Part shown: piece after piece, positions 29,851-38,292 of the stretch
How the letters are laid out: each line of letters begins with the position of its first letter
Position numbering within the stretch: position 1 is the stretch's first letter
From: Gallaecimonas mangrovi
GTDB taxonomy: Bacteria; Pseudomonadota; Gammaproteobacteria; Enterobacterales; Gallaecimonadaceae
Assembly (NCBI RefSeq): GCF_003367375.1
Contig: NZ_CP031416.1
Location: 2,983,501-3,047,500, forward strand
Reading direction: 5' to 3'
Length of the DNA stretch: 64,000 nucleotides
The notes under the pieces: generated by a model
The model's input: only the letters and a program-made list of their open reading frames with translations
Told to the model about the DNA's origin: nothing
Databases searched by the model: none
Position numbers and translations under genes: made by a program

Positions 29851-30678
29851 ATGAAGCCTTGCAACCTGTTCACTTCGCTAGCCCTGGTGTCGCTCCTGGC
29901 ACTGAGTGGCTGCGCCACCCACGTCCCCACCGCGGCAGATAAGCAAGTTCCTATTACTGCCAGTAACTACCAACAAGCCCTGGCCGACTATCAATTTAGT
30001 CAGGCCCGCCAGTTACTCGAGCAAGCAGCCACACAAGGTAGCGATGATGCCAAAGCCTATTTGGCAACACACCAGCAATGGCTAGACGCACAATGCGCCC
30101 TGGAAAAAGCCTCCCCCCAAGCGCAAGCCACCAAAGCGCAGCAGCTTCTTAAACCCCATGGCAGCGGTGTGCCCGATTACAGTCAGGCGGCATTTTGGGC
30201 AAAGCGCGCTGCCGATGCCAACAATGCCATGGGCCAGTTTGTGATTGGCTACTTACATGAGTTGGGGCTAGGCACCCGTTTAGATATCAAGCTTGCCGTT
30301 TCCTATTACCATAAGGCCGCCAAACAAGGCCTACTCGCCGCCCAGCGCCGGTTAGCACTGCTGATGGAACGCGGCCATGAAACCGCTTTAAATCTGCCCC
30401 AAGCCGCCTACTGGTATACCCAGGCGGCCAAGCAGGGCGACGCCCAGTCCCAGTTCGACCTGGCGCAACTCTACCGCTTAGGTAAAGGCGTGAAAAAAGA
30501 CTTAACTGCCGCCCAAAGCTGGTATCAAAAAGCCGCCAGCCAAGGCTATGCCAAAGCCCAATTTGAATTAGCTATGCTGCTGCCCGCCAGCGGCACTAAA
30601 GCCCATTATTGGGTGCTAAAGGCTGCTAAACAAGGTGACGTGCAAGCCATTGACTGGCTATCACTGCATCACTCTTGA
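29851..30678 (+). CDS. Sel1-repeat lipoprotein
   Basis: Lipoprotein of 275 residues: signal peptide with lipobox LSGC, then Sel1-type helical repeats from about residue 110 (for example AAFWAKRAADANNAMGQFVI, AVSYYHKAAKQGLLAAQ, AAYWYTQAAKQGDAQSQ, AQSWYQKAASQGYAKAQ). Such repeats mediate protein contacts in the envelope. The in-frame TTG ten codons upstream would lengthen the charged N-terminus; the Met gives a normal signal peptide. A second Sel1 lipoprotein lies at 58.7 kb. Function unknown. Confidence 0.85.
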   Translation: MKPCNLFTSLALVSLLALSGCATHVPTAADKQVPITASNYQQALADYQFSQARQLLEQAATQGSDDAKAYLATHQQWLDAQCALEKASPQAQATKAQQLLKPHGSGVPDYSQAAFWAKRAADANNAMGQFVIGYLHELGLGTRLDIKLAVSYYHKAAKQGLLAAQRRLALLMERGHETALNLPQAAYWYTQAAKQGDAQSQFDLAQLYRLGKGVKKDLTAAQSWYQKAASQGYAKAQFELAMLLPASGTKAHYWVLKAAKQGDVQAIDWLSLHHS

Positions 30679-30822
30679 TGGCAGCCATAGCGGCTCAATA
30701 TCAGTCGGTTCGGTGTGTAAAGAAGGCAAACTCCATCGTAAAAAACGGTTAAGTTGCTCGTATTCACCGGGTTTTCAGGGTCAACTGTTATTATTGTGAC
30801 CCAGTCTTAGCGTGGTAACTGT

Positions 30823-30990
30823 ATGAAATTAAAAACCTTAGCAATCGTTATTCTGGCCAGTTTCAGCCTGGGTGGTTGTATGTTATTCCCGCCGTTCGGC
30901 GGCCATGGCGGCGGCGGTGGTCACGGCGGCGGCCCTGATCATTTCGACAATGGCCACCAGTCTTCCCACCATGACAACGGCCACCACTAA
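30823..30990 (+). CDS. Tiny Gly/His-rich lipoprotein
   Basis: A 55-residue product too short for usual gene-length limits. MKLKTLAIVILASFSLGGC is a convincing lipoprotein signal peptide, with Cys as the first mature residue. The mature part of about 37 residues is Gly/His-rich (FGGHGGGGGHGGG, then HQSSHHDNGHH), suggesting metal binding. A strong terminator lies six bases after the stop, supporting an independent short transcript. There is no clear ribosome site. Function unknown. Confidence 0.7.
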   Translation: MKLKTLAIVILASFSLGGCMLFPPFGGHGGGGGHGGGPDHFDNGHQSSHHDNGHH

Positions 30991-30995
30991 CCCCT

Positions 30996-31028
30996 AAAAC
31001 ACCGGGCCCTTAAGCCCGGTGTTTTTTT
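30996..31028 (+). terminator. Rho-independent terminator of the Gly/His lipoprotein
   Basis: ACACCGGGC/GCCCGGTGT stem followed by seven T. Confidence 0.92.
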
Positions 31029-31082
31029 GTCCTTTTTACCTAGCTCACATTTTCATCATCGCTGATTGTTCCTTTACCCCAA

Positions 31083-31104
31083 GTGTATTAGTGTAGCGAT
31101 ACAC
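31083..31104 (+). promoter_or_regulatory. Probable operator of the YtrA-type regulator
   Basis: GTGTAGCGATACAC at 31091-31104 is GTGTA-N4-TACAC dyad symmetry, and a further GTGTA lies at 31083. It sits about 20 bases before the TTG start of the GntR gene, where an autorepressor would bind. Confidence 0.55.
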
Positions 31105-31121
31105 AAATATGGAGTATCCCA

Positions 31122-31502
31122 TTGTTTGCCTTTGACACCTCAGCCAGCACCCCGCTTTACCGGCAATTGGTTGAGCAAATAAAACGGTTAATCGCCGGTG
31201 GCCAGCTAAACCCAGGCGACACCTTGCCGTCGGTGCGCGAGTTAGCGCAGCGCCACGCCATTAACCCCATGACCATTTCCAAGGCCTACAGCCAATTGGA
31301 AGCAGACGGCTTGCTGGCGCGCCAGCGCGGTAAGCCGATGACAGTCGCCCGCCAGCCGCAGCTAACAGACCCATTGCAGCTGTTGGCCGAGCCCATTGCG
31401 TTATTGGTGCAAAGTGCCCGTCAGCTAAGCCTCAGTGACGCGCAAATTGTCGATGCCCTCAAACAAGGATTGGAGCAGTACCATGACAAGTCAGGTGATT
31501 AA
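31122..31502 (+). CDS. GntR-family regulator, YtrA subfamily
   Basis: Short GntR repressor of 126 residues: a winged helix (PLYRQLVEQIKRLIAGGQLN, then LPSVRELAQRHAINPMTISKAY) followed by only about 50 residues of dimerisation tail. That small C-terminal part defines the YtrA subfamily, which usually controls a neighbouring ABC transporter. The start is TTG, six bases after GGAGTA; no ATG fits. Its end overlaps the ABC ATPase gene by 20 bases, so it heads that operon. Probably autoregulated through the upstream dyad. Confidence 0.92.
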   Translation: MFAFDTSASTPLYRQLVEQIKRLIAGGQLNPGDTLPSVRELAQRHAINPMTISKAYSQLEADGLLARQRGKPMTVARQPQLTDPLQLLAEPIALLVQSARQLSLSDAQIVDALKQGLEQYHDKSGD

Positions 31503-32295
31503 ACTTGAGCAGCTAAGCCAGGCCTTTGGCCGCCAAACAATATTGGACAGCTTAACCACCGAAGTGCATTCAGGAGAGGTAATAGGCCTTTTGGGCCTCA
31601 ATGGTGCCGGTAAAACGACCTTGCTTGAAACCTTGCTTGGCTTTGCCCTGCCAAGCCAAGGCCAAAGCTTGGTGTTTGGTGAAAGCGCCGAACGCATGAG
31701 CGCCAACTGCAAAAGCCGTATCGGCTTTGTACCGCAGCAAGATGAGTTACTGGACGCCCTCACCGGCCAGCAAAACCTTGACCTTATCGCCAGCTTTTAT
31801 GCCAACTGGCATGGCGAATGGATAGCCGATTTAGCCAACAGCTGGCAGGTGCCGCTGAATAAAAGGGCATCGCAGTTATCGCTGGGCCAGCGCCAGAAGC
31901 TGTCGATTTTGGCGGCTATCGGCCATCAGCCAGCGCTGTTGCTGCTTGACGAACCGGTGGCCAGCCTTGACCCGCTGGCCCGGCGGCAATTTTTGCAAAC
32001 CTTGATTGAGCTTATCAGCGACCTTAACTGCACGGTGCTGTTTTCAACGCACATTGTCTCTGACGTAGAGCGCATTGCCGGCCGGATTTGGCTGTTAAAA
32101 GATAAAAAGCTGCTACTGGACGAACCCCTCGACAGTCTTAAAGACAGTATCGTAAAAGTTGGCCCGAAAGCTGATATTGCCGGTGTAGAGCTGGTTTGCG
32201 AGCACGCTGATGGCAGCAAAATTGTGCGCGGTTTTAACGGTGCGGGCGCCTTACATCTTGGCCTTGAAGATCTGTTCATCGAGCTTTGCCAATGA
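31483..32295 (+). CDS. ABC transporter ATP-binding protein
   Basis: ATPase of an ABC-2-type exporter, 270 residues. Walker A is GLNGAGKTT near residue 37, the signature is LSLGQRQKL, Walker B is LLLLDEPVASLDP, and the H-loop FSTHIVSD follows. A GGAG site precedes the ATG. It overlaps the GntR gene upstream by 20 bases and the membrane gene downstream by four (ATGA), indicating coupled translation. Substrate unknown. Confidence 0.93.
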   Translation: MTSQVIKLEQLSQAFGRQTILDSLTTEVHSGEVIGLLGLNGAGKTTLLETLLGFALPSQGQSLVFGESAERMSANCKSRIGFVPQQDELLDALTGQQNLDLIASFYANWHGEWIADLANSWQVPLNKRASQLSLGQRQKLSILAAIGHQPALLLLDEPVASLDPLARRQFLQTLIELISDLNCTVLFSTHIVSDVERIAGRIWLLKDKKLLLDEPLDSLKDSIVKVGPKADIAGVELVCEHADGSKIVRGFNGAGALHLGLEDLFIELCQ

Positions 32296-33527
32296 AAGCG
32301 CTACTTACCACCACAATACGGTTCTGGTCGGGGTATCGCTTTGGTTACTGGCTCAGTGCTGCCGGGTTGCTGATGGCGCTAGTTAACTGGCAATGGCATC
32401 TTGGCCAGCCGCTGTGGGCGCTGTATATCTTTGCCGCTCTGCCCTTTTTTAGCGCACCGATAAACTACCGCCGCTTTATCTGCAGCCATCAATACCTGTT
32501 ATTGCCCCATGGCCGCCACATCGCCATAGCCGCCCTTGGCATTATTGCTTTGGTGCTCGCCCTAGCCTGCTGCTGGGCCTTACCGCAGCTGAGCCTTACC
32601 ACTAGCTGGCTGTTCTTTTCGGTGTTTTTTGCCGGTTACCAATGGCTTTGTACCTTTCGCTTGGGCACTGCCATTGCCTATGGATGTGCCGCGCCTATTT
32701 GGATGCAACCGGCAGCGAACCTGCAACTGTTGCAGCAATGGCTTGCCCCGATGCACCTAACACTGCCGCTACTGATACTCACCTGGAGTGCGCTGATATT
32801 GGCTAGCCGGAAAAAGGGCCAGCGGCGCACTGTCGCAATAGGGAAAAGCCGCGTCAACACGGCTCCCAAAAACGCCCATTTAAATGCCACTGGCACCTTA
32901 CTAACCGGTCAACCGGCACCGTTAGTCGGGGTCTTTTCCCAGGTCTTAATCCCGCTCGGTTTTTACTTGCCGCAGCTGCAGCTAAGTGTTCGCCAACCCC
33001 ATTCTCACCTTTGGTTACAGGCGCTGGTGCTGCAATTTACCTTACTGACCTTTATTAGAAGGGCCACCATCGCTCGCAGCCGCCGGCTGTGGTTAAAAAA
33101 CCCTGGCGACCGCAATGCCCTCTTACAAGTGCTTAACCGCCACCTTATTCAGCGCTTTGCCGTCACTGCAGCCGTCTTTATGGCGGCAACTTTGCTTGTG
33201 GTCGCTGGCGACCCAGAGCAATGGCAGCAACTTCTCGCCAGCACGGCGTTATTTTGCCTGGCAGGCTTTGGCTTTCAGTATCACAGCGCAGCAATCAATA
33301 CCGCCAGCCGTTTGCCGCGATCACTCAGTGTGTCGGCGGCGGTAGTGAGGCTACTACTGCCGGTGGTCACCTTGCTGTATTTCAGTAACTATCATCGGCA
33401 TTTTGCTCTGCTAGCCGCCTTGCTACTGGCTTATCTGCTCGTTGGGCAGCAGCTTTTTAAAAACGCCTTTGCCCAGCAAAACTGGCTTAACAGCAAGCTG
33501 CGCCTAACCACACAAGGAGCTCGCTAA
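32292..33527 (+). CDS. Polytopic membrane protein, ABC exporter subunit
   Basis: Very hydrophobic 411-residue protein with about ten predicted membrane segments and no recognised signature. A positively charged loop (ASRKKGQRRTVAIGKSR) lies mid-protein. The ATGA overlap with the ATPase gene and the position in a YtrA-type cluster suggest it is a permease half. It shares its general layout, including an N-terminal hairpin and a YRR- or YRQ-plus-Arg motif, with the next gene, so the two may form a heterodimer. Confidence 0.75.
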   Translation: MKALLTTTIRFWSGYRFGYWLSAAGLLMALVNWQWHLGQPLWALYIFAALPFFSAPINYRRFICSHQYLLLPHGRHIAIAALGIIALVLALACCWALPQLSLTTSWLFFSVFFAGYQWLCTFRLGTAIAYGCAAPIWMQPAANLQLLQQWLAPMHLTLPLLILTWSALILASRKKGQRRTVAIGKSRVNTAPKNAHLNATGTLLTGQPAPLVGVFSQVLIPLGFYLPQLQLSVRQPHSHLWLQALVLQFTLLTFIRRATIARSRRLWLKNPGDRNALLQVLNRHLIQRFAVTAAVFMAATLLVVAGDPEQWQQLLASTALFCLAGFGFQYHSAAINTASRLPRSLSVSAAVVRLLLPVVTLLYFSNYHRHFALLAALLLAYLLVGQQLFKNAFAQQNWLNSKLRLTTQGAR

Positions 33528-33528
33528 G

Positions 33529-34794
33529 ATGAAAGGATTCATGGCGCTATTAGTGCTTTATTTCGCCCCTTATCCTTGGCTGCGCTGGTTGTACTTACCG
33601 GTGCTGGCACTATGGGCAGTATCAACTCTGAATTTTGCCAGTGCCGATAAGCTGGCCCCTCTGGCTTTGATGCTGCTTTTTTTCATTCCCGTACTATTTG
33701 CCGGCTTTCAGTACCGCCAGCTCTTACAAAAAAGCCGCTTTATGTTGCTGCCTTTTGGCCGTTTAAAAGCACTGGCGGCGCTTTTTGCCATCGCCGTACT
33801 GGCAGCACTCGCCGTATTGCCGTTTAGCCAAAGCCCGGGTTTGGTGACTGGCATCTTTGCCGCCGTCACAGCCACCTTGCTGCTTAGCCAGTGGCTCTAT
33901 GGCAGCCGCTATAGCGTGCTGTTGGTGTTTGCCTATCAATTGCCTCATGCCATGTCGCAATCGCTTTGGCAGCATTTCGCCCAGCAATATTGGTTAGTCC
34001 TTTTGGTGTTAAGTCTTACCGCTTGGCTATGGATGCTGGCCGCCCAGCCACAGCAACGTTTATGCCCCATAAAAAAGCGGCCATTAAGCTTGCCATCTTT
34101 TCTGAGCCGTGGCCGCCCCGGCTACCAATTGCTGTTACCTGAAGGCAGTAGCCTTAACGGCAGCATTGTGGTTTTTACCCTGCTGCTTTGTTCGCTGCCC
34201 TTTTTGTGTCTTTCGATGCTATCACTGCTGTTACCCGGCAGCTGGCAGGCCTTGGTAAAAGATTCGCTGCTGGCTTTTTTGTTGCCTTCACTTCCGCTTG
34301 CCCATAGGCCACGCCGTTCCATGGTGCTGCGGTTACGCTGCTTGTGGTTACGTTTGCCCGGTGGCCGGGAACAATTAAGTGCTTTTATAAAGCCACTCAT
34401 CAAGCGCGACTGGTTGATCAGCAGCCTTATCATTACGGTGTTAATTAGCCTTTGGTCAGCCCTGGCGGCAATGCCTTTAATGGCCACCAGCATTGCCCTC
34501 ATTTTTACCTTGAGTTTGAACACCTTGGTGCAGCTAACCATGCTTTGGACCGCACAAGGTTCCGGCTCTGCTCGCTGGCAAAGTGATGCCAAAACCCTGC
34601 TACTGCTCATGCCGCCGTTAACGCTGTTTTTGTATTTCGGCAGTCAGCAGCACTGGCTGCCGTTATGGCTAACGGTGTATAACCTGTTGCTGTCGGCAAT
34701 GATTTATTGGCGGCTGCAGTCAGGCTTTGGGCACCAGGATTTACTGCGCGTTAAACCCCGGAGGAAGACGAAATGGCAACTCAGTCGTTTTTGA
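33529..34794 (+). CDS. Polytopic membrane protein, second ABC exporter subunit
   Basis: Protein of 421 residues with about ten membrane segments; family not recognised. It begins one base after the previous stop, with AAGGAG upstream. Its size and topology resemble the preceding membrane protein. Its last 22 bases overlap the next gene. Likely the partner permease of the exporter encoded from 31.1 kb; substrate unknown. Confidence 0.75.
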   Translation: MKGFMALLVLYFAPYPWLRWLYLPVLALWAVSTLNFASADKLAPLALMLLFFIPVLFAGFQYRQLLQKSRFMLLPFGRLKALAALFAIAVLAALAVLPFSQSPGLVTGIFAAVTATLLLSQWLYGSRYSVLLVFAYQLPHAMSQSLWQHFAQQYWLVLLVLSLTAWLWMLAAQPQQRLCPIKKRPLSLPSFLSRGRPGYQLLLPEGSSLNGSIVVFTLLLCSLPFLCLSMLSLLLPGSWQALVKDSLLAFLLPSLPLAHRPRRSMVLRLRCLWLRLPGGREQLSAFIKPLIKRDWLISSLIITVLISLWSALAAMPLMATSIALIFTLSLNTLVQLTMLWTAQGSGSARWQSDAKTLLLLMPPLTLFLYFGSQQHWLPLWLTVYNLLLSAMIYWRLQSGFGHQDLLRVKPRRKTKWQLSRF

Positions 34795-35174
34795 AGTACC
34801 GCTGGCAACGCATTTGGCTTCCGCTACTGGTGATATGCCTGGCACTTTTAGCCTGGAACCTTATCAGCGGCCGCGACCTAACCCTGTTTGATGTGCTGCC
34901 GGCCGTGGCAGCTGCGCTACTGCTGATGAGTATCAAACGCGCCGACCCCAGGCGTTATGTGCGCGTCGACGGCGAACATTTGTGGGTGGGCAACAAGCGG
35001 GCACCCCTTGCTGATATTGACATGGTGATGCTGGGTAAAAGCTACTTTTACCTGCCCGGCCACTACCACCAGGGCCAGGAAATTGCCCTAAAATTTGACC
35101 CGGCCTACCAGCAAGCGCTCAAAGAGCACTTACAAGGCTTTAAACCCGACATCACTTTTATCCGCACTTATTAG
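34773..35174 (+). CDS. Small membrane protein of the ABC cluster
   Basis: Protein of 133 residues: two helices (IWLPLLVICLALLAWNLI and FDVLPAVAAALLLMSI), then a short beta-type domain (YVRVDGEHLWVGNKRAPLADI). CCGGAGG lies ahead of the ATG, inside the previous gene. It ends two bases from the convergent polB stop. Family unknown; by position an accessory subunit of the exporter. Confidence 0.7.
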   Translation: MATQSFLKYRWQRIWLPLLVICLALLAWNLISGRDLTLFDVLPAVAAALLLMSIKRADPRRYVRVDGEHLWVGNKRAPLADIDMVMLGKSYFYLPGHYHQGQEIALKFDPAYQQALKEHLQGFKPDITFIRTY

Positions 35175-35176
35175 CG

Positions 35177-37501
35177 CTAAAAAAGCCCCATTTGGCCGCC
35201 AATCAGCTGCTCAAATTCCAGGTTGATAAAGGGCAGTATCGCTTCGGCCACCGGTTGCAGCTGCCGGTCGATATAGTGCTGGTAGTCGATGGGGCTTTGC
35301 TGGTATTCCAAGGGTTCAGGGCCGCTGAGGGTGATAAGGTAGCTGATGCTGCCCTTACCCTGGTATTTCAAGGTTTTCCCCGCCTTTTTATTGTGCTCGT
35401 CAGCCAGGCGCGCGGCCCGCACGTGGGGCGGCACATTCTTAACGTACTGGTCGAGCTTACGCCGTAAGCGCTTTTTATAAACCAGGTCGCTATCGCGCTT
35501 ACCGGCCAGGGTGTCTTCGACCGTCTGGCGAATAAAGTCGCTGGGGTTTTTATCTGCAAACACCAGCCGATAAAGCTCGGTTTGAAACTGCTTGGCAAGG
35601 GGCGTCCAGTCGGTGCGCACAGTTTCAAGGCCTTTAAACACCATTTCACCATTGCTTTTAAGGCCGGCATAACGCTTTTTAGAGCCTGCTTCCGAGCCGC
35701 GGATAGTGGGCATTAAAAAGCGCTGGTAGTGGGTTTCATATTCCAGCTCTAAATGGCATTCAAGGTTAAAGTCATCACGCAGGGTTTGCTGCCAGCGCTG
35801 GTTGATGTCTGCCGCCAGTTGCTGGCCAATGGCATCGGCCTCACTGGCACTCAGGGCTTGGTCCAGCAAGACAAAAGTGGAGTCGGTGTCGCCGTAAATC
35901 ACTTGGTGGCCTTTTTCTTCTACCCATTTGGCGGTTTGCTGCATGATGCTATGGCCGCGCAGGGTAATAGAGCTGGCAAGGCGCGTATCGTAAAAACGGC
36001 AGCCACCGGAGCCAAGAACGCCGTAAAAGGAATTCATTAAAATTTTAATGGCCTGGGAGCGCGGCGCGTCTTTTTGCCTTTTCGCCTCGTCCCTGGCTTG
36101 CCAAAGCTCGGTGATAATGTCGGGTAAAAAGTGCTTGTAGCGGGAAAATTTCGCCTCGCGAAAGCCTGGAATGGCATCGGCTTCGGTTAACCCTTCAATC
36201 AGCCCCAGAGGGTCAATTTTGAAGGTGCGGATAATGCTGGGGTAAAGGCTTTTAAAATCCAGCACCAGCACGTTTTTATAAAGCCCCGGTTTTGACTCCA
36301 TCACGTAGCCGCCGGGGCTTGCCAAACCGCCACCCAAGGGCAAATTGGGGGCAACAAAGCCGGCGCGATGCAGCTTAGGCAAATAAAGGTTGGTAAAGGC
36401 GGCAACCGAGCCACCGGCGCGGTCGAGTTCAAGGCCGGTTAGCTGGCTGCGAAGCGTCAGAAAATCAAGCAAGCGGGTCTTGGCAAAGATATCCCACACC
36501 AGCACGCAGTCTTCCAAGTTATAAGCCGCCAGTTTGGGTTTGTTAAACCGAAAGTCATGCTCTATTTCGGCTAGGCGGTTATCCACATCGTCGGTTTTCT
36601 TACCCCGGCCCAGCAGCGCCTGGGCGACAAATTCCAGGCTAAAGCTGTCAAAGTTATAGGTGGCAATTTTTAAGGCATCGATGCCGTCGATGGCCACTCG
36701 CCCCGGCAGCGACGCAAACGCCTGGCCGTCACCGGTTGATTCACGAGCCCAAAGCGCCTCGCCGCCGCGGCCAAGACGCAGTGTCATGCCGTGGCGCTCG
36801 GCCCTTTTGGCCAGCAGCCGTAAATCAAAAGCCACCATCGACCAGCCAATGATAATGTCCGGGTCCAGCGCCGTGACCTCGGCTTCCAACCGTTGTAGCA
36901 AGGCCTTCTCGTTAGCCACCCAGTCGATATCAACCTCTGCCGCTTCGGGGCTGCCGACCATGATCACCTTGGCCACACCATGGCCGTACAGCCCCGCCGA
37001 AAATAGCTCGCCCTTGGCCGAACATTCTAGGTCGAGGCTCAGCACCCGCAGCGCCGGCTGATAATCGGCGCCTTTAATGCGCACTTGCTGCCATTCATTA
37101 AAGCCCGCTTTGGCTTCACATACGCCGTCAAAGGCAATGCCGCCCCGGGCAAATCGCTCCATCAGGTAGCGGTCTGAGAGTTTAATATCGGCTTCCAGTA
37201 CCTCGATGCCGTTACTGGTCAGTAGTGCCTGGCCCTGTTTGTGGGCTTCGAGGGTTTTAAAGTACAGCATCACCACGCTTTTACGGCCAAAGGTTTGAAA
37301 CCCCAGCGCTTTAGCTTCGGCCAACAAAGCGCCCAACAGCTGCTGCGCTTTTTGCTGATGCTGGCTTTCAACCATCAATACCGGCTGTTCACCTGCCACC
37401 ACCAGTTTGGCCGGGCCGTCAGCGGTGCTGAGCCAGAGATGAATTTCAGTTTGGCCGCGCAGGTCGCGGTGATGGCGAGACAATAAAAAACCGTGGGGCA
37501 A
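35177..37501 (-). CDS. polB: DNA polymerase II (family B)
   Basis: Damage-tolerant replicative-type polymerase with proofreading. All exonuclease motifs are present (LDLECS near residue 157, IIIGWSMVAFD, YNLEDC), as are polymerase motifs A (LDFKSLYPSI near 415), B (KILMNSFYG) and C (YGDTDST near 536). The C-terminus ends in QMGLF, a beta-clamp-binding motif like that of E. coli Pol II. The start is taken as TTG (then Pro-His-Gly-Phe), five bases after GGAGAG, giving 774 residues and the N-terminal alignment expected; the frame is open six codons further to another TTG that lacks a ribosome site. In E. coli the gene is LexA-controlled; no LexA box was recognised here. Confidence 0.96.
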   Translation of the reverse strand: MPHGFLLSRHHRDLRGQTEIHLWLSTADGPAKLVVAGEQPVLMVESQHQQKAQQLLGALLAEAKALGFQTFGRKSVVMLYFKTLEAHKQGQALLTSNGIEVLEADIKLSDRYLMERFARGGIAFDGVCEAKAGFNEWQQVRIKGADYQPALRVLSLDLECSAKGELFSAGLYGHGVAKVIMVGSPEAAEVDIDWVANEKALLQRLEAEVTALDPDIIIGWSMVAFDLRLLAKRAERHGMTLRLGRGGEALWARESTGDGQAFASLPGRVAIDGIDALKIATYNFDSFSLEFVAQALLGRGKKTDDVDNRLAEIEHDFRFNKPKLAAYNLEDCVLVWDIFAKTRLLDFLTLRSQLTGLELDRAGGSVAAFTNLYLPKLHRAGFVAPNLPLGGGLASPGGYVMESKPGLYKNVLVLDFKSLYPSIIRTFKIDPLGLIEGLTEADAIPGFREAKFSRYKHFLPDIITELWQARDEAKRQKDAPRSQAIKILMNSFYGVLGSGGCRFYDTRLASSITLRGHSIMQQTAKWVEEKGHQVIYGDTDSTFVLLDQALSASEADAIGQQLAADINQRWQQTLRDDFNLECHLELEYETHYQRFLMPTIRGSEAGSKKRYAGLKSNGEMVFKGLETVRTDWTPLAKQFQTELYRLVFADKNPSDFIRQTVEDTLAGKRDSDLVYKKRLRRKLDQYVKNVPPHVRAARLADEHNKKAGKTLKYQGKGSISYLITLSGPEPLEYQQSPIDYQHYIDRQLQPVAEAILPFINLEFEQLIGGQMGLF

Positions 37502-37693
37502 AGCAGCTCTCCAAATCAAGGCACCATTAGTTTACTGGTTAAAAACCCAGTATCCAAAATTTTTATTGCACCCTGTAAAACCGCCATAAATTAGCCATCA
37601 CCAATAAAATAACTTGCTGAAAAAAAAGAAAATACAGATTGGCACAGCCCTTGCGACGGTCTGACTACATTCGCAGTAACCCAGGAGTGAACA

Positions 37694-38257
37694 ATGGCTA
37701 ACCTGAGCAATCGCAAAGTCGCCGTACTGGTCGCCGATGGTTTTGAACAAATTGAATTTACCGCCCCGGTTGAGGCGCTGAGAAAGGCGGGCGCTGAGAT
37801 CAATGTCATCGCCCCAGAGCCCGGCAAGGTAAAAGGCTGGCAACATGACCATTGGGGGGATGAGTTCGAGGTCTCTTACTGCCTTAATGACGGCAAAGCC
37901 GAAGACTACGATGCCTTAGTCGTACCCGGTGGCGTGATGAGCCCCGATACCCTGCGCAGCGATGAGCGAGCGGTACGTTTTGCCACCCACTTTTTTGAAA
38001 CCGGCAAACCGGTCGCGGCCATTTGCCATGGCCCGCAGTTGCTGGTGGAAACCGGCGCCCTGCAAGGGCGCACCTTAACCTCTTATCCTGCCATTAAAAC
38101 CGATTTAAAAAACAGCGGTGCCCGCTGGGAAGACCGGGAAGTGGTGACGGACCAGGGCTTGGTAACCAGCCGCAGCCCGGACGATATTCCGGCCTTTAAC
38201 CGTAAAATGGTCGAAGAAATTGCCGAAGGGGTGCACCGCAGAGGCCGCACCGCCTAA
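37694..38257 (+). CDS. DJ-1/PfpI family protein (YhbO type)
   Basis: Cytoplasmic protein of 187 residues in the class I glutamine-amidotransferase-like fold. The nucleophile elbow AICHGPQLL carries the reactive Cys near residue 113, and the conserved Glu is near residue 18 (DGFEQIE). YhbO-type proteins protect against oxidative and carbonyl stress; protease or deglycase activity is debated. AGGAG precedes the ATG. It is followed by a bidirectional terminator. Confidence 0.92.
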   Translation: MANLSNRKVAVLVADGFEQIEFTAPVEALRKAGAEINVIAPEPGKVKGWQHDHWGDEFEVSYCLNDGKAEDYDALVVPGGVMSPDTLRSDERAVRFATHFFETGKPVAAICHGPQLLVETGALQGRTLTSYPAIKTDLKNSGARWEDREVVTDQGLVTSRSPDDIPAFNRKMVEEIAEGVHRRGRTA

Positions 38258-38262
38258 CCATT

Positions 38263-38290
38263 AAAAAAGCCGCTCTGTGAGCGGCTTTTT
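38263..38290. terminator. Bidirectional rho-independent terminator
   Basis: A6-GCCGCTC/GAGCGGC-T5 between the convergent PfpI-family and chemoreceptor genes. Confidence 0.9.
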
Positions 38291-38292
38291 CG

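Noticed and set aside
37502-37519. Longer polB start at the upstream TTG
   Set aside because: No ribosome site there, whereas GGAGAG lies five bases before the internal TTG, which also fits the N-terminal alignment.
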